From NCBI GenBank assembly GCA_003427395.1, contig BFEA01000397.1:1315111-1341014 (forward strand): a stretch of DNA of 25,904 bases, in the 5' to 3' direction. The translations under genes were made by a program, and so were the position numbers. Origin of the DNA: Chara braunii (Eukaryota > Streptophyta > Charophyceae > Charales > Characeae). Each line of letters opens with the position of its first letter. The stretch's first letter is position 1. This document shows, piece by piece, positions 1-7,953 of this stretch. The notes below the pieces were generated by a model, which was not told where the DNA came from, made no database searches, and saw nothing but the letters and a program-made list of their open reading frames with translations.

Positions 1-473
1 CTCGGCCACACCCCAGACTGGCCACGCCACACCCCAGATGGGCCACGACTGAGATGTCTCGGCCACAGCTGAGATTAAACCACCCCTACCTTTCACAGGC
101 AAACGCGAACTCTCAAAAGTAGGACTCGTGCCAGGGATGGAGGCCCGAAAAAAAAAGGAAAAGAAAAAGTTGAAAAAAAAAGAAAAGAAACGAGGAGCTC
201 TCCCACGAGGCTACACAAGTCCTTTGAGGAATGTATCTGGCCAGTATGTGAGGACCGTGAGACATGTCTTTTTTTTTTGTTTGCTTTTTGTTCTGAGGTC
301 GTTGTAGCGTCCTGCCAGCCAGGCAGGGCGGATTCCACGCGAGGGAGCTAACTGCCTCGCTTCATTTTGGGTTCCAGACAAGTACTGTAGCATCCTGTAT
401 CCGACCGCAATCACAGCATAAGGGATGCTGTTTTTCCTTTTTTTTTTTCCAACTGCTGTTCGTGGATAGACGA
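1..473. other. Non-coding stretch with A/T homopolymer runs
   Basis: I see no supportable gene here. The first 70 bases repeat a phrase built on GGCCACACCCCAGA and GGCCAC, which looks like the tail of a short degenerate tandem array cut by the window edge. Runs of A or T (about 148-185, 271-280, 432-449) produce only low-complexity Lys/Phe reading frames. No splice signals or protein family matches were recognised. Confidence 0.5.
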
Positions 474-784
474 GGGCCCTCACTGAAGGCAGCTGGATTT
501 CAAACTCGGGCCCTGACTGAAGTGCCAAAACGCAGTTTGAAATGCATTGACAAACTGTTTTCGTGACTGCGCCGTAGTTACCCCAAAAAATAAATTGAAA
601 ATTGAAAGGGAATTTGAGACCACCTCTGGAGGTGGTCTCAAAAAGAGTTCTCCCATGGCGCTGCAGGTCGCTGACAAAAGAGTCACTATTTGGGGCATTT
701 GGGTAGCGGGCCTGTCGAATGTGACCCGAAAACTGCCTCTTTTTTGGGGATGTAAGGTCATCAAGTCCCTGTGTGAGTATGCCC
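474..784. mobile_element. Palindromic MITE, copy A
   Basis: This 311-bp segment begins GGGCCCTCACTGA and ends with GTGTGAGTATGCCC. These are imperfect terminal inverted repeats matching those of the copy at 959-1323. A perfect 14-bp inverted repeat with a 2-base loop (613-642) sits at its exact centre. Flanks are CGA (471-473) and AGA (785-787), a poor 3-bp target duplication. A shared internal phrase, GGGTAGCRGGYCTRTC, and a shared central CACCTCTGGAGRTG motif link it to copy B. GGG-type ends and 3-bp duplications suggest the PIF/Harbinger (Tourist-like) group. That assignment is inference. Confidence 0.55.
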
Positions 785-955
785 AGAGACTCAAATGGAC
801 CTGTCTGACTCGAATAGACCCGAAAGAGACTCAAACAGACTCACACAGACCTTTGACAGACTGAAAAAGACTCAAAACTGGCTCAGAACAGAACTAGACA
901 GCCTCAAGCAGATTCAAACAGACTCAAAACAGACAGAAAACAGAACCAAACATAC
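785..955. repeat. Degenerate CAGACTCAAA-type repeat between two MITEs
   Basis: The spacer between MITE copies A and B is built from diverged repeats of a roughly 10-base phrase (CAGACTCAAA, AGACTCACAC, CAGACTGAAA and similar). It has very few G bases outside that phrase. I see no gene in it. The reading frame across it is a by-product of the repeat lacking stops. Confidence 0.55.
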
Positions 956-958
956 TCA

Positions 959-1323
959 GGGCATACTCACACTGGGACCTATAATCCCAAATCCCCCAAA
1001 TAAAAGGGTAGCAGGTCTATCACACAGATTTGACAAAGTACCCAATGTACTACTGGTGTGCGCATTTGTCAGCAGATTGGGGAAAGGGATTTTTCGGTCA
1101 CCTCTGGAGATGACAGCAACTGCCCTATTTGCTTTTTCGTCTTTTCATCCAAAACTGGAAAAACAATTCGTTCACAAAAGTTCTTGCACAATTAGTGGAT
1201 GGCGCCATGTGACCAGCCAAGTACCAAATCCCTCTTTTTCCAGACGGCCGCGAACTTGTCCCATCTGCTTCCCAAATCGGCATATTTTGCGTTTTTTCTG
1301 GGTGTTCCAGTGTGAGTATGCCC
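959..1323. mobile_element. MITE, copy B, with TCA target duplication
   Basis: A 365-bp element with near-perfect terminal inverted repeats: it starts GGGCATACTCACACTGG and ends with CCAGTGTGAGTATGCCC. It is flanked by TCA on both sides (956-958 and 1324-1326). A weaker version of the central hairpin of copy A lies near 1097-1112. No transposase is encoded, so it would depend on a partner. The 3-bp duplication and GGG ends fit a PIF/Harbinger-type MITE, though TCA is less typical than TAA or TTA. Confidence 0.7.
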
Positions 1324-1406
1324 TCAAGCGGACCTACAACTCAAACACACTGGACTCAAAAGACCATTATTCACATTGTAATGCTCAGAACCACACCAGC
1401 CTTGTT

Positions 1407-1466
1407 GTCTCTTCAACGAATCTTGCTTTTTCCCAAAAAAAAAGAAAAAAAAGTCTCTTCAACGAA
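1407..1466 (+). mobile_element. Tail-only retroposon insertion with 14-bp duplication
   Basis: The 14-mer GTCTCTTCAACGAA occurs at 1407-1420 and again at 1453-1466. Between the copies lie only 32 bases, ending in A-runs broken by one G. This is the pattern of a severely 5'-truncated, poly(A)-tailed retroposon with its target-site duplication, as made by LINE-type target-primed reverse transcription. A simple tandem duplication is the alternative. Confidence 0.5.
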
Positions 1467-1892
<426 letters not shown>

Positions 1893-1936
1893 CCTAGAAC
1901 GAGCGGGCAATTGTATGAAGTGGCTACTGTCACAGA

Positions 1937-1996
1937 AATTGGAACGATACAGAGAAGATTAGCATGGCCCCTGCGCAAAGATGACACGCATAAATC
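1937..1996 (+). pseudogene. U6 snRNA core fragment
   Basis: The segment carries the universally conserved central part of U6 snRNA: AATTGGAACGATACAGAG, then the ACAGAGA region, the GATTAGCATGGCCCC stretch, and the GATGACACGCATAAAT that pairs with U4. One change is visible in the core (GCAAAGATGAC instead of GCAAGGATGAC). The normal 5' stem-loop is missing and replaced by unrelated sequence. The 3' side diverges after CATAAATC and lacks the T-run terminator of RNA polymerase III. It is therefore a truncated copy, probably not expressed. Confidence 0.8.
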
Positions 1997-2037
1997 CAAA
2001 AAGGGGTCACGTCAGCCCGGTCGCAAAAACAGTTCGA

Positions 2038-2222
2038 AAATGCACTTCGCGACCACAACACAACCCCACGTGACCCCACCGGGGCCCAAATGCACTTCGC
2101 GAGCACAAGACACCCCCACGGATTAGACCTTGAAGTGATCAGAGCAGATACATTGCACCTGATCTTAGCCGAAAGGCCGAGAAAGGTATACACACACACA
2201 CACACCCACGTGACCCCACCGG
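2038..2222. repeat. Short direct repeats around the U2-like fragment
   Basis: Two motifs each occur twice. AAATGCACTTCGCGA occurs at 2038 and 2088, and CCCACGTGACCCCACCGG occurs at 2065-2082 and 2205-2222. The second pair brackets the U2-like fragment in direct orientation, with a short CA run (2190-2204) next to its 5' end. They could mark a composite retroposed unit or an ancient tandem duplication. Confidence 0.5.
2123..2189 (-). pseudogene. U2 snRNA 5'-end fragment
   Basis: Read on the minus strand from 2189, the first 30 bases match the conserved U2 5' end (ATACCTTTCTCGGCC, then TTTCGGCTAAGATCA) with about one difference. Beyond that, the branch-site-pairing region should contain GTAGTA but reads GCAATG, and similarity fades after roughly 50 bases. 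Normal U2 is nearly 200 nt, and no Sm site or 3' stem-loops are visible. It is best read as a truncated, diverged copy. It faces the U6 fragment about 130 bp away. Confidence 0.7.
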
Positions 2223-2390
2223 ACCGGAAACCTAGGTTTATTTTTTTTTATAACCTTCTTATATATTTCAAAACGAGAGAAAAGAGGCCGGGGACCTCAC
2301 ATCTGCACCCGGTGTCATCCCGGCAGCATCAGCCGGTTTCGCTTACAGCCCAAGGCTGAGACTACTTGAAACATCAGACTTTATCCAGCC
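2223..2390. other. Short intergenic stretch
   Basis: No gene is visible. A T/A-rich patch at about 2236-2275 is followed by mixed-composition sequence that leads to the TATA flanking the next DNA element. Confidence 0.4.
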
Positions 2391-2394
2391 TATA

Positions 2395-3331
2395 GGGTCT
2401 CGTTAGACACTCCTAAAAGAATCCTAAATTTTTTAGGACAAGTCCTAAAGGTTTTTTAGGATTTCGTGCCGAGTGGTTGCACGCAATCCTAAAAATCGTC
2501 TTTTAGGACTCGTCCTAAAAGTTGTCCCACGGCCTCTTTTCATATGCGTATACGCAGCCGTGTCGTGGATATCTGTCCACTCGTGGGTGGTGTCCGTGGT
2601 ACACAGCGCGGTAGGCCGTCGGCGTGTAGGTGTCTTCGGTGGGAAGCGCGCGTATCGTGGACTTCAAAAGGGGGGGTTGGTTCTGGCTGGCGTAGGACTG
2701 GCAAGCGACGCGGAAGACGTACGAAAGACGGCGCTGGCAAACCTTCCACCGTGTGTATTCATCTGTGGACAATGTGGAGTGTGCGCGAGTGGTGAGCACG
2801 GGGCGCATGTGGGGCAGTGGCGCAGCTTGTCCTCCTACGGTTGGGCTGTCTTCCACCATCGTCCGCAAGCGTGCACATCCTGACATCGGGCTAGCGTTTT
2901 GTCTTCCACCAGTGTCGACCACCGGCGCACGTCGTCCTCCTCCTCCGCTTCGCCCGGCTACCCTCGGTCCTCCTCCCCCCCCCCCAACGGCAGTGCACCC
3001 CCCCCGCCAAGGGCTACCGTTCATGGCCGTTGGCCCGTCTGCCCACCGAATACCTCCGATGTCCGACCCCTGGACCGACGGCCCAGTTCTGCACCAGCAC
3101 TTCCGAGAAAACGGTCTGGTGCGCACGACGCCAGTGCGGGAATCCTAAATTTTTCAGTGGGTTGGGGGCTACTGGAGAATTTAGGACGATTTTGGCTGGG
3201 GAATCCTGGATCTTTTAGGACTCGTCCTAAAGCCGTTTTCACATTTTTGTTTCCCGCGTCCAATTTAGGATTGCGTGCAACCAAGACGCAATCCTAAAAA
3301 CATGAACTTTTAGGAGCGTCTAAGGAGACCC
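2395..3331. mobile_element. 937-bp non-autonomous DNA element, GGGTCTC ends
   Basis: The two ends form an inverted repeat of about 25 bp starting GGGTCTCGTTAGACAC and ending GCGTCTAAGGAGACCC, followed by CTCCTAAAAG on the inner side. TATA lies on both flanks (2391-2394, 3332-3335), giving a TA or TATA target duplication. Both subterminal zones contain small palindromes of the type TTTAGGACTCGTCCTAAA (about 2435, 2502 and 3216) and the inverted pair GTTGCACGCAATCCTA / TAGGATTGCGTGCAAC. The inside (about 2540-3140) is GC-rich with open frames in several phases, but none resembles a transposase. The superfamily is uncertain. Confidence 0.7.
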
Positions 3332-3335
3332 TATA

Positions 3336-3800
3336 CTCCTCGTCTAAACTACAATCCATGAGTTAACTATGCTAACTTAGCAATCCAAATAAAGGAGCAA
3401 CCTAGACCTATAAAAAGACTAGCAGAGTGTGGCAGAGTACAGCAAAGAAAGGAACAGTGACCACCTTGTGGACGGATAATGCAGAGAGACTTCAGGTGGA
3501 ACCACTGTTATATGGCTGGCGAGGGATTACTGGGCGACAATCTCTGACACCCTTAGTTTCAATCTCTGACCACCAGTACCACGCTCAGCTATCGGCCGCG
3601 GGCACTCCCCTATACGCGCCGCAGCCCTAGGGGGGTCGGCCAAGGGAAGGCCCGGTCGCTGCGCGAAGGCCGGGCTCTGCTTCCCTAGACACACTTCAGA
3701 AAACAAAAAAAAAGAAAGGAGGGAAAAAAAAACACAAATACACAAAAACGAAAAAAAAAAACGAACGGGAAAAAAGTTGAAGTCGCGCCCACGGGCACGT
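3336..3800. other. Non-coding stretch with GC hairpin and A-rich tail
   Basis: No gene is supported. Near 3650-3685 an inverted repeat (GGGAAGGCCCGG against CCGGGCTCTGCTTCCC) can fold. It is followed at about 3700-3775 by an A-rich, C-spaced stretch, as often seen at the 3' end of retroposed sequences. I recognise no RNA family in it. Confidence 0.4.
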
Positions 3801-3802
3801 GC

Positions 3803-3856
3803 GAGAGAGAGAGAGAGAGAGGCGGCGAGTTCGCCGCGACCCTCCGTCCAGGTCGC

Positions 3857-3905
<49 letters not shown>
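3803..3905. repeat. GA/CT microsatellites joined in a hairpin
   Basis: A (GA)n run followed by GGCGGCGA (3803-3828) is mirrored by TCGCCGCC followed by a longer (TC)n run (3853-3905). The result is a perfect inverted repeat with arms of 26 bp and a 24-bp loop. Reading frames through it are Arg/Glu or Leu/Ser repeats, not genes. Confidence 0.85.
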
Positions 3906-3908
<3 letters not shown>

Positions 3909-4201
3909 CGGCTGGCCTCATGGTACTGCGCCCTCCATAGGATGTGCGAAATCGAATGAATCTGGCGCTATAGCGTGGGAATATACACTGCCATACTTTT
4001 TCTCGTTTTTTTTTCTCGTTTTTTTTTTTTGTTTTTTTTTTTGGTTTTTATTTTCCCGTTCTTTCACTCCGACGTTCGGGATGCCTGCGCCCGGTAGTCC
4101 GATCCTCGGCACGGATCGGCGTACCGGTCGGCCGAGGCTCGGACTCGATAGCTGGGCCAGCTACTGGTGGTTTAAGATCCGCTGTTAAAAAACAGCCAGT
4201 A
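3906..4201. other. Stretch with T-rich block
   Basis: It contains a T-rich block at about 3999-4060 and then a GC-richer segment with repeated CGG/CCG phrases around 4095-4140. I see no protein or RNA gene. It lies directly 5' of the LINE remnant and may be part of the same element, but I see no evidence for that. Confidence 0.35.
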
Positions 4202-4858
4202 GTAACAGCCTCAGAGAGGTTATCTAAAGAAGCAGGCTTTGTATTGGGCAACCTCTACCTGTTTGGACACTAGAAAGCCCTAAGAACCATGGTTTCTCAA
4301 AAGCAAGCCAGCCTCGTTTGGCTACAACTCCTATTGGTTACCCCTTCAGCAGTATGGCTCACTGCTAAAGGGATGGACATATCCAAACAGTGTGTACGCT
4401 GCAGGTGGGGCTGGGAAACTGCTTCCCATATTTGGCTATACTGCCCCTTTTCAGCCCGAATATGGGAGTGGTGGAGAACCAGATGGAGGACTATTGCGGA
4501 CGGTAACTTTCTTTGGACCCAGGAGTGGTCCCTCTACGGGTTGACGAAAGAACATTGTGATCTATCCTCAGGATGGCCTTTCATGGCATGGACCTGCAGA
4601 GGTGTAATTATGGAGGTCCTGTGGAAGGCCTGCAAGAAGGCTATTTTCCAGCAGGAAGAGCTTTCCTTCCAAGGCCAGGTTTCAACTATCCAGGCACTGA
4701 TCAGGCAATGTAAACGGATTGACTGGCTATCTCCCCGCCCACAGTCCCTGAAGAACCGGCACTGGTTTTCCAAAACCTGGGCCTGCAACAGTTGCTGCGC
4801 TTCAATATCTCCTCAAGGGACCTTGATTTATGCCGACTGGTTACTGAAAGATCGATGA
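4202..4858 (+). pseudogene. LINE 3'-end fragment, reverse-transcriptase zinc-binding domain
   Basis: The open part (189 codons from the ATG at 4289) matches the zinc-binding region found at the C-terminus of plant-type non-LTR retrotransposon polymerases (zf-RVT). It shows C35-x2-C38, then an ET-x2-H47-x4-C52 arrangement, in a Trp-rich context typical of the family. The frame extends upstream to about 4202 but is broken by a stop at 4271. The reverse transcriptase and endonuclease domains are absent, so this is a 5'-truncated dead copy. The encoded domain is thought to help bind RNA or DNA during target-primed reverse transcription. A 7-bp-arm hairpin (4865-4887) follows the stop codon. Confidence 0.75.
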
Positions 4859-5102
4859 TGTTACAGGAGCCGCTGTAATAGGCTCCTTTGGCACTTGTTT
4901 TGTACTTCAGGCCGCTGTTAGGCCACAGTCCAATCAGTGTTGATAGGTAAATGAGTGTTCACATCTAGGGAGGAAGTCTAGAAGAACCTGTAGTGTTGGC
5001 CGCCACATTTTTGTTTTTTTCACATTTAGAGAGTAGTGTGGCGAGGCCCACATTCAGCATTATCCACCGTTTTGCCTCAAGTGCCTTTTCCAAACTCAAA
5101 CC
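4859..5102. other. Spacer with a solitary MITE end
   Basis: It holds the hairpin AGGAGCC/GGCTCCT (4865-4887) just after the LINE stop. Around 5036-5050 it holds one copy of the GTGTGGCGAGGCCC terminus seen in the MITEs at 5604 and 6214. No partner end was found nearby, so this may be a truncated third copy. No gene is seen. Confidence 0.45.
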
Positions 5103-5220
5103 CCTCTCCTTCGGGACATCCATTAAAATTGGAACGATAGGAAGGTTAGCATGGCCCCTGCGCAAGGATGACACGCATAAATCGAGAAATGGTCCAAATT
5201 AAAAAAAAAAAAAAAAAAAA
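5103..5220 (+). pseudogene. U6 snRNA retropseudogene with poly(A) tail
   Basis: Nearly full-length plant-type U6. The 5' stem (CTTCGGGACATCC), AAAATTGGAACGATA, TTAGCATGGCCCCTGCGC, and the plant 3' end ATCGAGAAATGGTCCAAATT are all present. The ACAGAGA box, which pairs with 5' splice sites, is largely deleted (GATAGGAAGGTTAGC), so the RNA could not work in splicing. Instead of the T-run terminator, the sequence runs into about 21 A residues (5200-5220). TCAAAC occurs before the copy (5096-5101) and after the tail (5222-5227). This fits retroposition by LINE machinery. Confidence 0.85.
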
Positions 5221-5286
5221 TTCAAACGCTAACCGCGCCCTACTTTCTCATAGAAGGGGTAAAAGGAAGACGAATATAAGGGCATA

Positions 5287-5600
5287 GGGTCTCACTCCAC
5301 TACTGTCCACTGTACAAAAACGGACAGTACTTCGCTCCACTTACTGTCCACTGTACATGTGCAAAATGGCTTGGACAGTTTTTAGAAACCCCGTCGAAAA
5401 TCTACTGTCCGTGAATGTACAGCTCCCAGCCTGCAAAATTCGTTACGCGGAAAGTCCTTCAAGGGACTCACCGTGAGGACCCGAATTTGGAGAGTGCACC
5501 TGGAGTTTGGGCGGACAAAACCCTATGGACGTCCTGTCTTGTAATGCTATCACTGTGTCTGGTAGTGAAGCCACGAATTTGAGAGGTGGACAGCGGACAG
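5287..5600. repeat. Palindromic repeat family, copy W
   Basis: It starts GGGTCTCACTCCACTACTG, continues with TCCACTGTACA, and contains a second module CGCTCCACTTACTGTCCACT. Both modules recur in the copy beginning at 6005. Inverted pieces such as ACTGTCC/GGACAGT (5302-5328) can fold. The right part is interrupted by the MITE at 5604. No protein is encoded. It is probably a non-autonomous DNA element, superfamily unknown. Confidence 0.55.
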
Positions 5601-5603
5601 TAA

Positions 5604-6001
5604 GGGCCTCGCCACACCAAGGTCGAAAACTGAATTTTCGACATTTTCTCCTCGCCACACAGCATGTCCAAATCTGAGATGCAAAAAAAAATCAGGATCT
5701 GTCAGGGAAAGGGTTTCGACACCTCCTCTCGAGACGGGCTCGTTTCCCAGCCTGCAACTTGCACATTTTCAACAGTCCTCGGATGGGATGTCAAATTCTT
5801 GCCCGAATGTCGAAAAAGAGAAGGCACCAATGCTTGTCCTATCTTCACCCCAGTTTGTCTCTTTTGTGCACAGGACTTGTGAGTTCTTCACTTCTACATG
5901 CTGTGTGGCGAAGAGGGGTTTTCTGTCGAAAGAGAGAATGTCGAAAATCTCCTGACATATGTCGAATTTCGTGATGTTTCGACATTGGTGTGGCGAGGCC
6001 C
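5604..6001. mobile_element. MITE X, PIF/Harbinger-like, TAA duplication
   Basis: A 398-bp element with terminal inverted repeats GGGCCTCGCCACACCAA / TTGGTGTGGCGAGGCCC, flanked by TAA at 5601-5603 and 6002-6004. An inner pair of inverted repeats (CGCCACACAGCATG near 5651 and CATGCTGTGTGGCG near 5897) gives a two-layer palindrome. Many short TCGAAAA/TTTTCGACA phrases lie between. A TWA target duplication and GGG/CCC ends are the signature of PIF/Harbinger-derived Tourist-like MITEs. It has no coding capacity. Confidence 0.8.
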
Positions 6002-6144
6002 TAAGGGTCTCTCTCCACTACTGTCCACTGTACAATTTTTAGGACATTTCTTGGACCGTTGTCAGAGCGAAAAATTGTACAGCGGACAGTGGAAAATGCG
6101 ACATCAATGTCTTTGTTAAACCCAAGGACTGCAACTGGTTAAAG

Positions 6145-6222
6145 TATGCACATTATTCCGCGGGTAATGAGTTAGGGCCTCGCTATGCACATTATTCCGC
6201 GGGTAATGAGTTAGGGCCTCGC
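6145..6222 (+). repeat. 39-bp exact tandem duplication at the MITE Y left end
   Basis: Positions 6145-6183 are repeated at 6184-6222. Each copy contains retroposon sequence, the TTA target triplet and the first nine bases of the MITE terminus (GGGCCTCGC). Only the second copy continues into the element. It therefore arose after insertion of the MITE and includes its end. Confidence 0.85.
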
Positions 6223-6698
6223 CACACCACTCTTGAAAACTCTTTTTCAAGAATTGCTGCATCGCCACACAGCCTCTTGACACTTGGGGCAGTCAAGAGC
6301 TGTCAGAGTGGCTCTTGAAACCGTTTCAAGAGCAGCTCTTGAAAGATGGGAAACCCCAGCCTGCAACTCATGCGTTTCCAAGCGTCCTTGAGCGTCCTTG
6401 CCCTAACCCTTGAGGGACTTTCGATTTTCAAGAGTTGTCAGGCCGTTATCCTGACTCCATTCGAAAAAAAACAAAGCTGTATGACTGTCGTTTTTCAAGA
6501 GTTGTCAGGCCCTTATCCTGACTCCATTCGAAAAAAACAAAGCTGTATGACTGTCGTTTTTCATCCTCTGTCTAACACCATTGCCCTTTTGCGAGTGCTG
6601 TGTGGTGAGGGGCCGAAAACTCTTGCAGACCCAACTCTTGAGAACGTCTGACAGCTCTTGAAAAATTTCCCCGTTTCAAGAGTGGTGTGGCGAGGCCC
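6214..6698. mobile_element. MITE Y, PIF/Harbinger-like, TTA duplication
   Basis: A 485-bp element with the same termini as MITE X (GGGCCTCGCCACACCA / TGGTGTGGCGAGGCCC), flanked by TTA at 6211-6213 and 6699-6701. An inner inverted pair (CGCCACACAGC near 6271, GCTGTGTGGTG near 6599) is also shared with X. Internal sequence differs: CTTGAAAA-type phrases replace the TCGAAAA phrases of X, and a roughly 65-bp piece containing TCCATTCGAAAAAAA occurs twice (about 6427-6490 and 6497-6560). No protein is encoded. Confidence 0.8.
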
Positions 6699-6840
6699 TT
6701 AACCCGGCCGTTGTAAGAAAAGAAAAAAAAAGAAAAAAAAGAAAAAAGAAAATGCGACATCGCTCCACTTACTGTCCACTGTACAATTGAGCAGATCTTC
6801 TCGAAAACTCGCACGTATAGTGGACAGTAGTGGAGCGATG

Positions 6841-7483
6841 ACGCTGTCCAAGCCAGAAGCGTAGTGGGACATGCTGCTCCCAATTTTTTTTGGCGGGAAT
6901 CCTGAAAGTGATCTGGCCTCTGCCAAATCGGAATGGCCGTTCTATTTCAGTTCTCGCAGGACTTCCTTTCTGTTGTGTGTGGGGCGGGGGGAGGGGGAGG
7001 GGGGGGCGCGGCGGCGGTGTAGGCCGCGCTGTTGCAGTGTACCACTTCAAAGCGGTTCAGGGGATGAGATTCTCCGCTGTCGCGCCGCCGACCAGATGCA
7101 TTCCGCTATTTTCAAGGCCATGGGGATGGACCGGGTCCAACCAGCAGGGACGTGCATCTCGCGGGAGGTAGCTGCCATTGTCCGCGGAGAACCACCTCAA
7201 CCGTCCCCGCTGCACCGTCGCCTCTATGCCCCGCAGTGCTGCCCACCACCCCGCCTTTCGTGAAACGGCCCCTCATCCGCCATAGCCACTCCGTTCCATG
7301 ATGCGGGTGCAGCCACTTTCCTTCCCACTGGCCACTACTTCACCGGCACACTGCGGTGTACCCCGCCCGCTGCGCAACCCGCTCTGTTCGGAGCTCGTGT
7401 GTGTGTATCCCAACTCCATCGTCGATCTAGCTACATAGATATGTGTATCGTGGGTGTGATAGATAGATAGAAAGATATACTTA

Positions 7484-7485
<2 letters not shown>
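6841..7485. other. GC-rich stretch upstream of microsatellites
   Basis: Open frames exist on the plus strand (about 6871-7263), but they begin in a G-rich simple run (6977-7017) and match nothing I know. The part from 7050 to 7263 has moderately gene-like composition and could be 5' sequence of the downstream Harbinger element. I cannot support a gene. Confidence 0.35.
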
Positions 7486-7577
<92 letters not shown>

Positions 7578-7578
7578 N

Positions 7579-7645
<67 letters not shown>
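7486..7645 (+). repeat. Compound microsatellite (GT)n(GA)n, first
   Basis: (GT) repeats run to about 7532 and pass directly into (GA) repeats ending near 7645. A single unresolved base at 7578 shows the assembly was uncertain here. Reading frames across it give Cys-Val and Arg-Glu repeats on one strand and Ser-Leu and Thr-His on the other. These are not genes. Confidence 0.95.
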
Positions 7646-7786
7646 CACCGATCGGGCAAATGGGATCCCTGCCCTGCCATCGTCGTCGTTGGATTCTCTG
7701 ACGCTTGATATGTGGGATCGGCCTTCCAAATGAGAGCGTCATTTGGCGGCGCGCGCATCAAGTCGGAATCCGCCTTGCCGGCGGGC

Positions 7787-7788
<2 letters not shown>

Positions 7789-7873
<85 letters not shown>

Positions 7874-7879
7874 GGGGGG

Positions 7880-7939
<60 letters not shown>

Positions 7940-7953
7940 TTTTTTTTTTTTTT
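7789..7953 (+). repeat. Compound microsatellite (GT)n(GA)n, second, with T-run
   Basis: It has the same order as the first one: (GT)n to about 7855, (GA)n to 7936, broken by a G-run at 7874-7882, then 16 T residues (7938-7953). The 143 bp between the two microsatellites are unique sequence. The array ends about 110 bp before the probable start codon of the transposase. Confidence 0.95.

Larger units (their letters stand above)
6092..6761 (+). mobile_element. Retroposon with 14-bp target duplication inside copy Z
   Basis: GAAAATGCGACATC occurs at 6092-6105 and again at 6748-6761. The intervening DNA ends in an A-rich, G-spaced tail (about 6717-6747), as expected for a LINE-mobilised insertion. 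Removing MITE Y and its extra duplication leaves a short body of roughly 130-150 bp. I do not recognise RNA polymerase III boxes or a tRNA, 5S or 7SL relative in it. Confidence 0.65.
6005..6840. repeat. Palindromic repeat family, copy Z, split by insertions
   Basis: It begins GGGTCTCTCTCCACTACTG right after the TAA of MITE X. One palindrome spans about 6018-6090 (ACTGTCCACTGTACAATTTT mirrored, with small differences). After the insertion at 6106-6747 the family continues with CGCTCCACTTACTGTCC and a second palindrome, 6758-6780 against 6819-6840. Copy W has the same order of modules without the interruption, which supports reading the two halves as one element. Confidence 0.6.

Noticed and set aside
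2187-2260. Promoter for the U2-like fragment
   Set aside because: TATA-like strings exist, but none lies at the usual distance with an upstream snRNA element, and the RNA copy is truncated.
2515-3126. Protein-coding gene inside the 937-bp element
   Set aside because: Several overlapping frames are open on both strands because of GC-rich composition. None shows a domain or a consistent codon signal.
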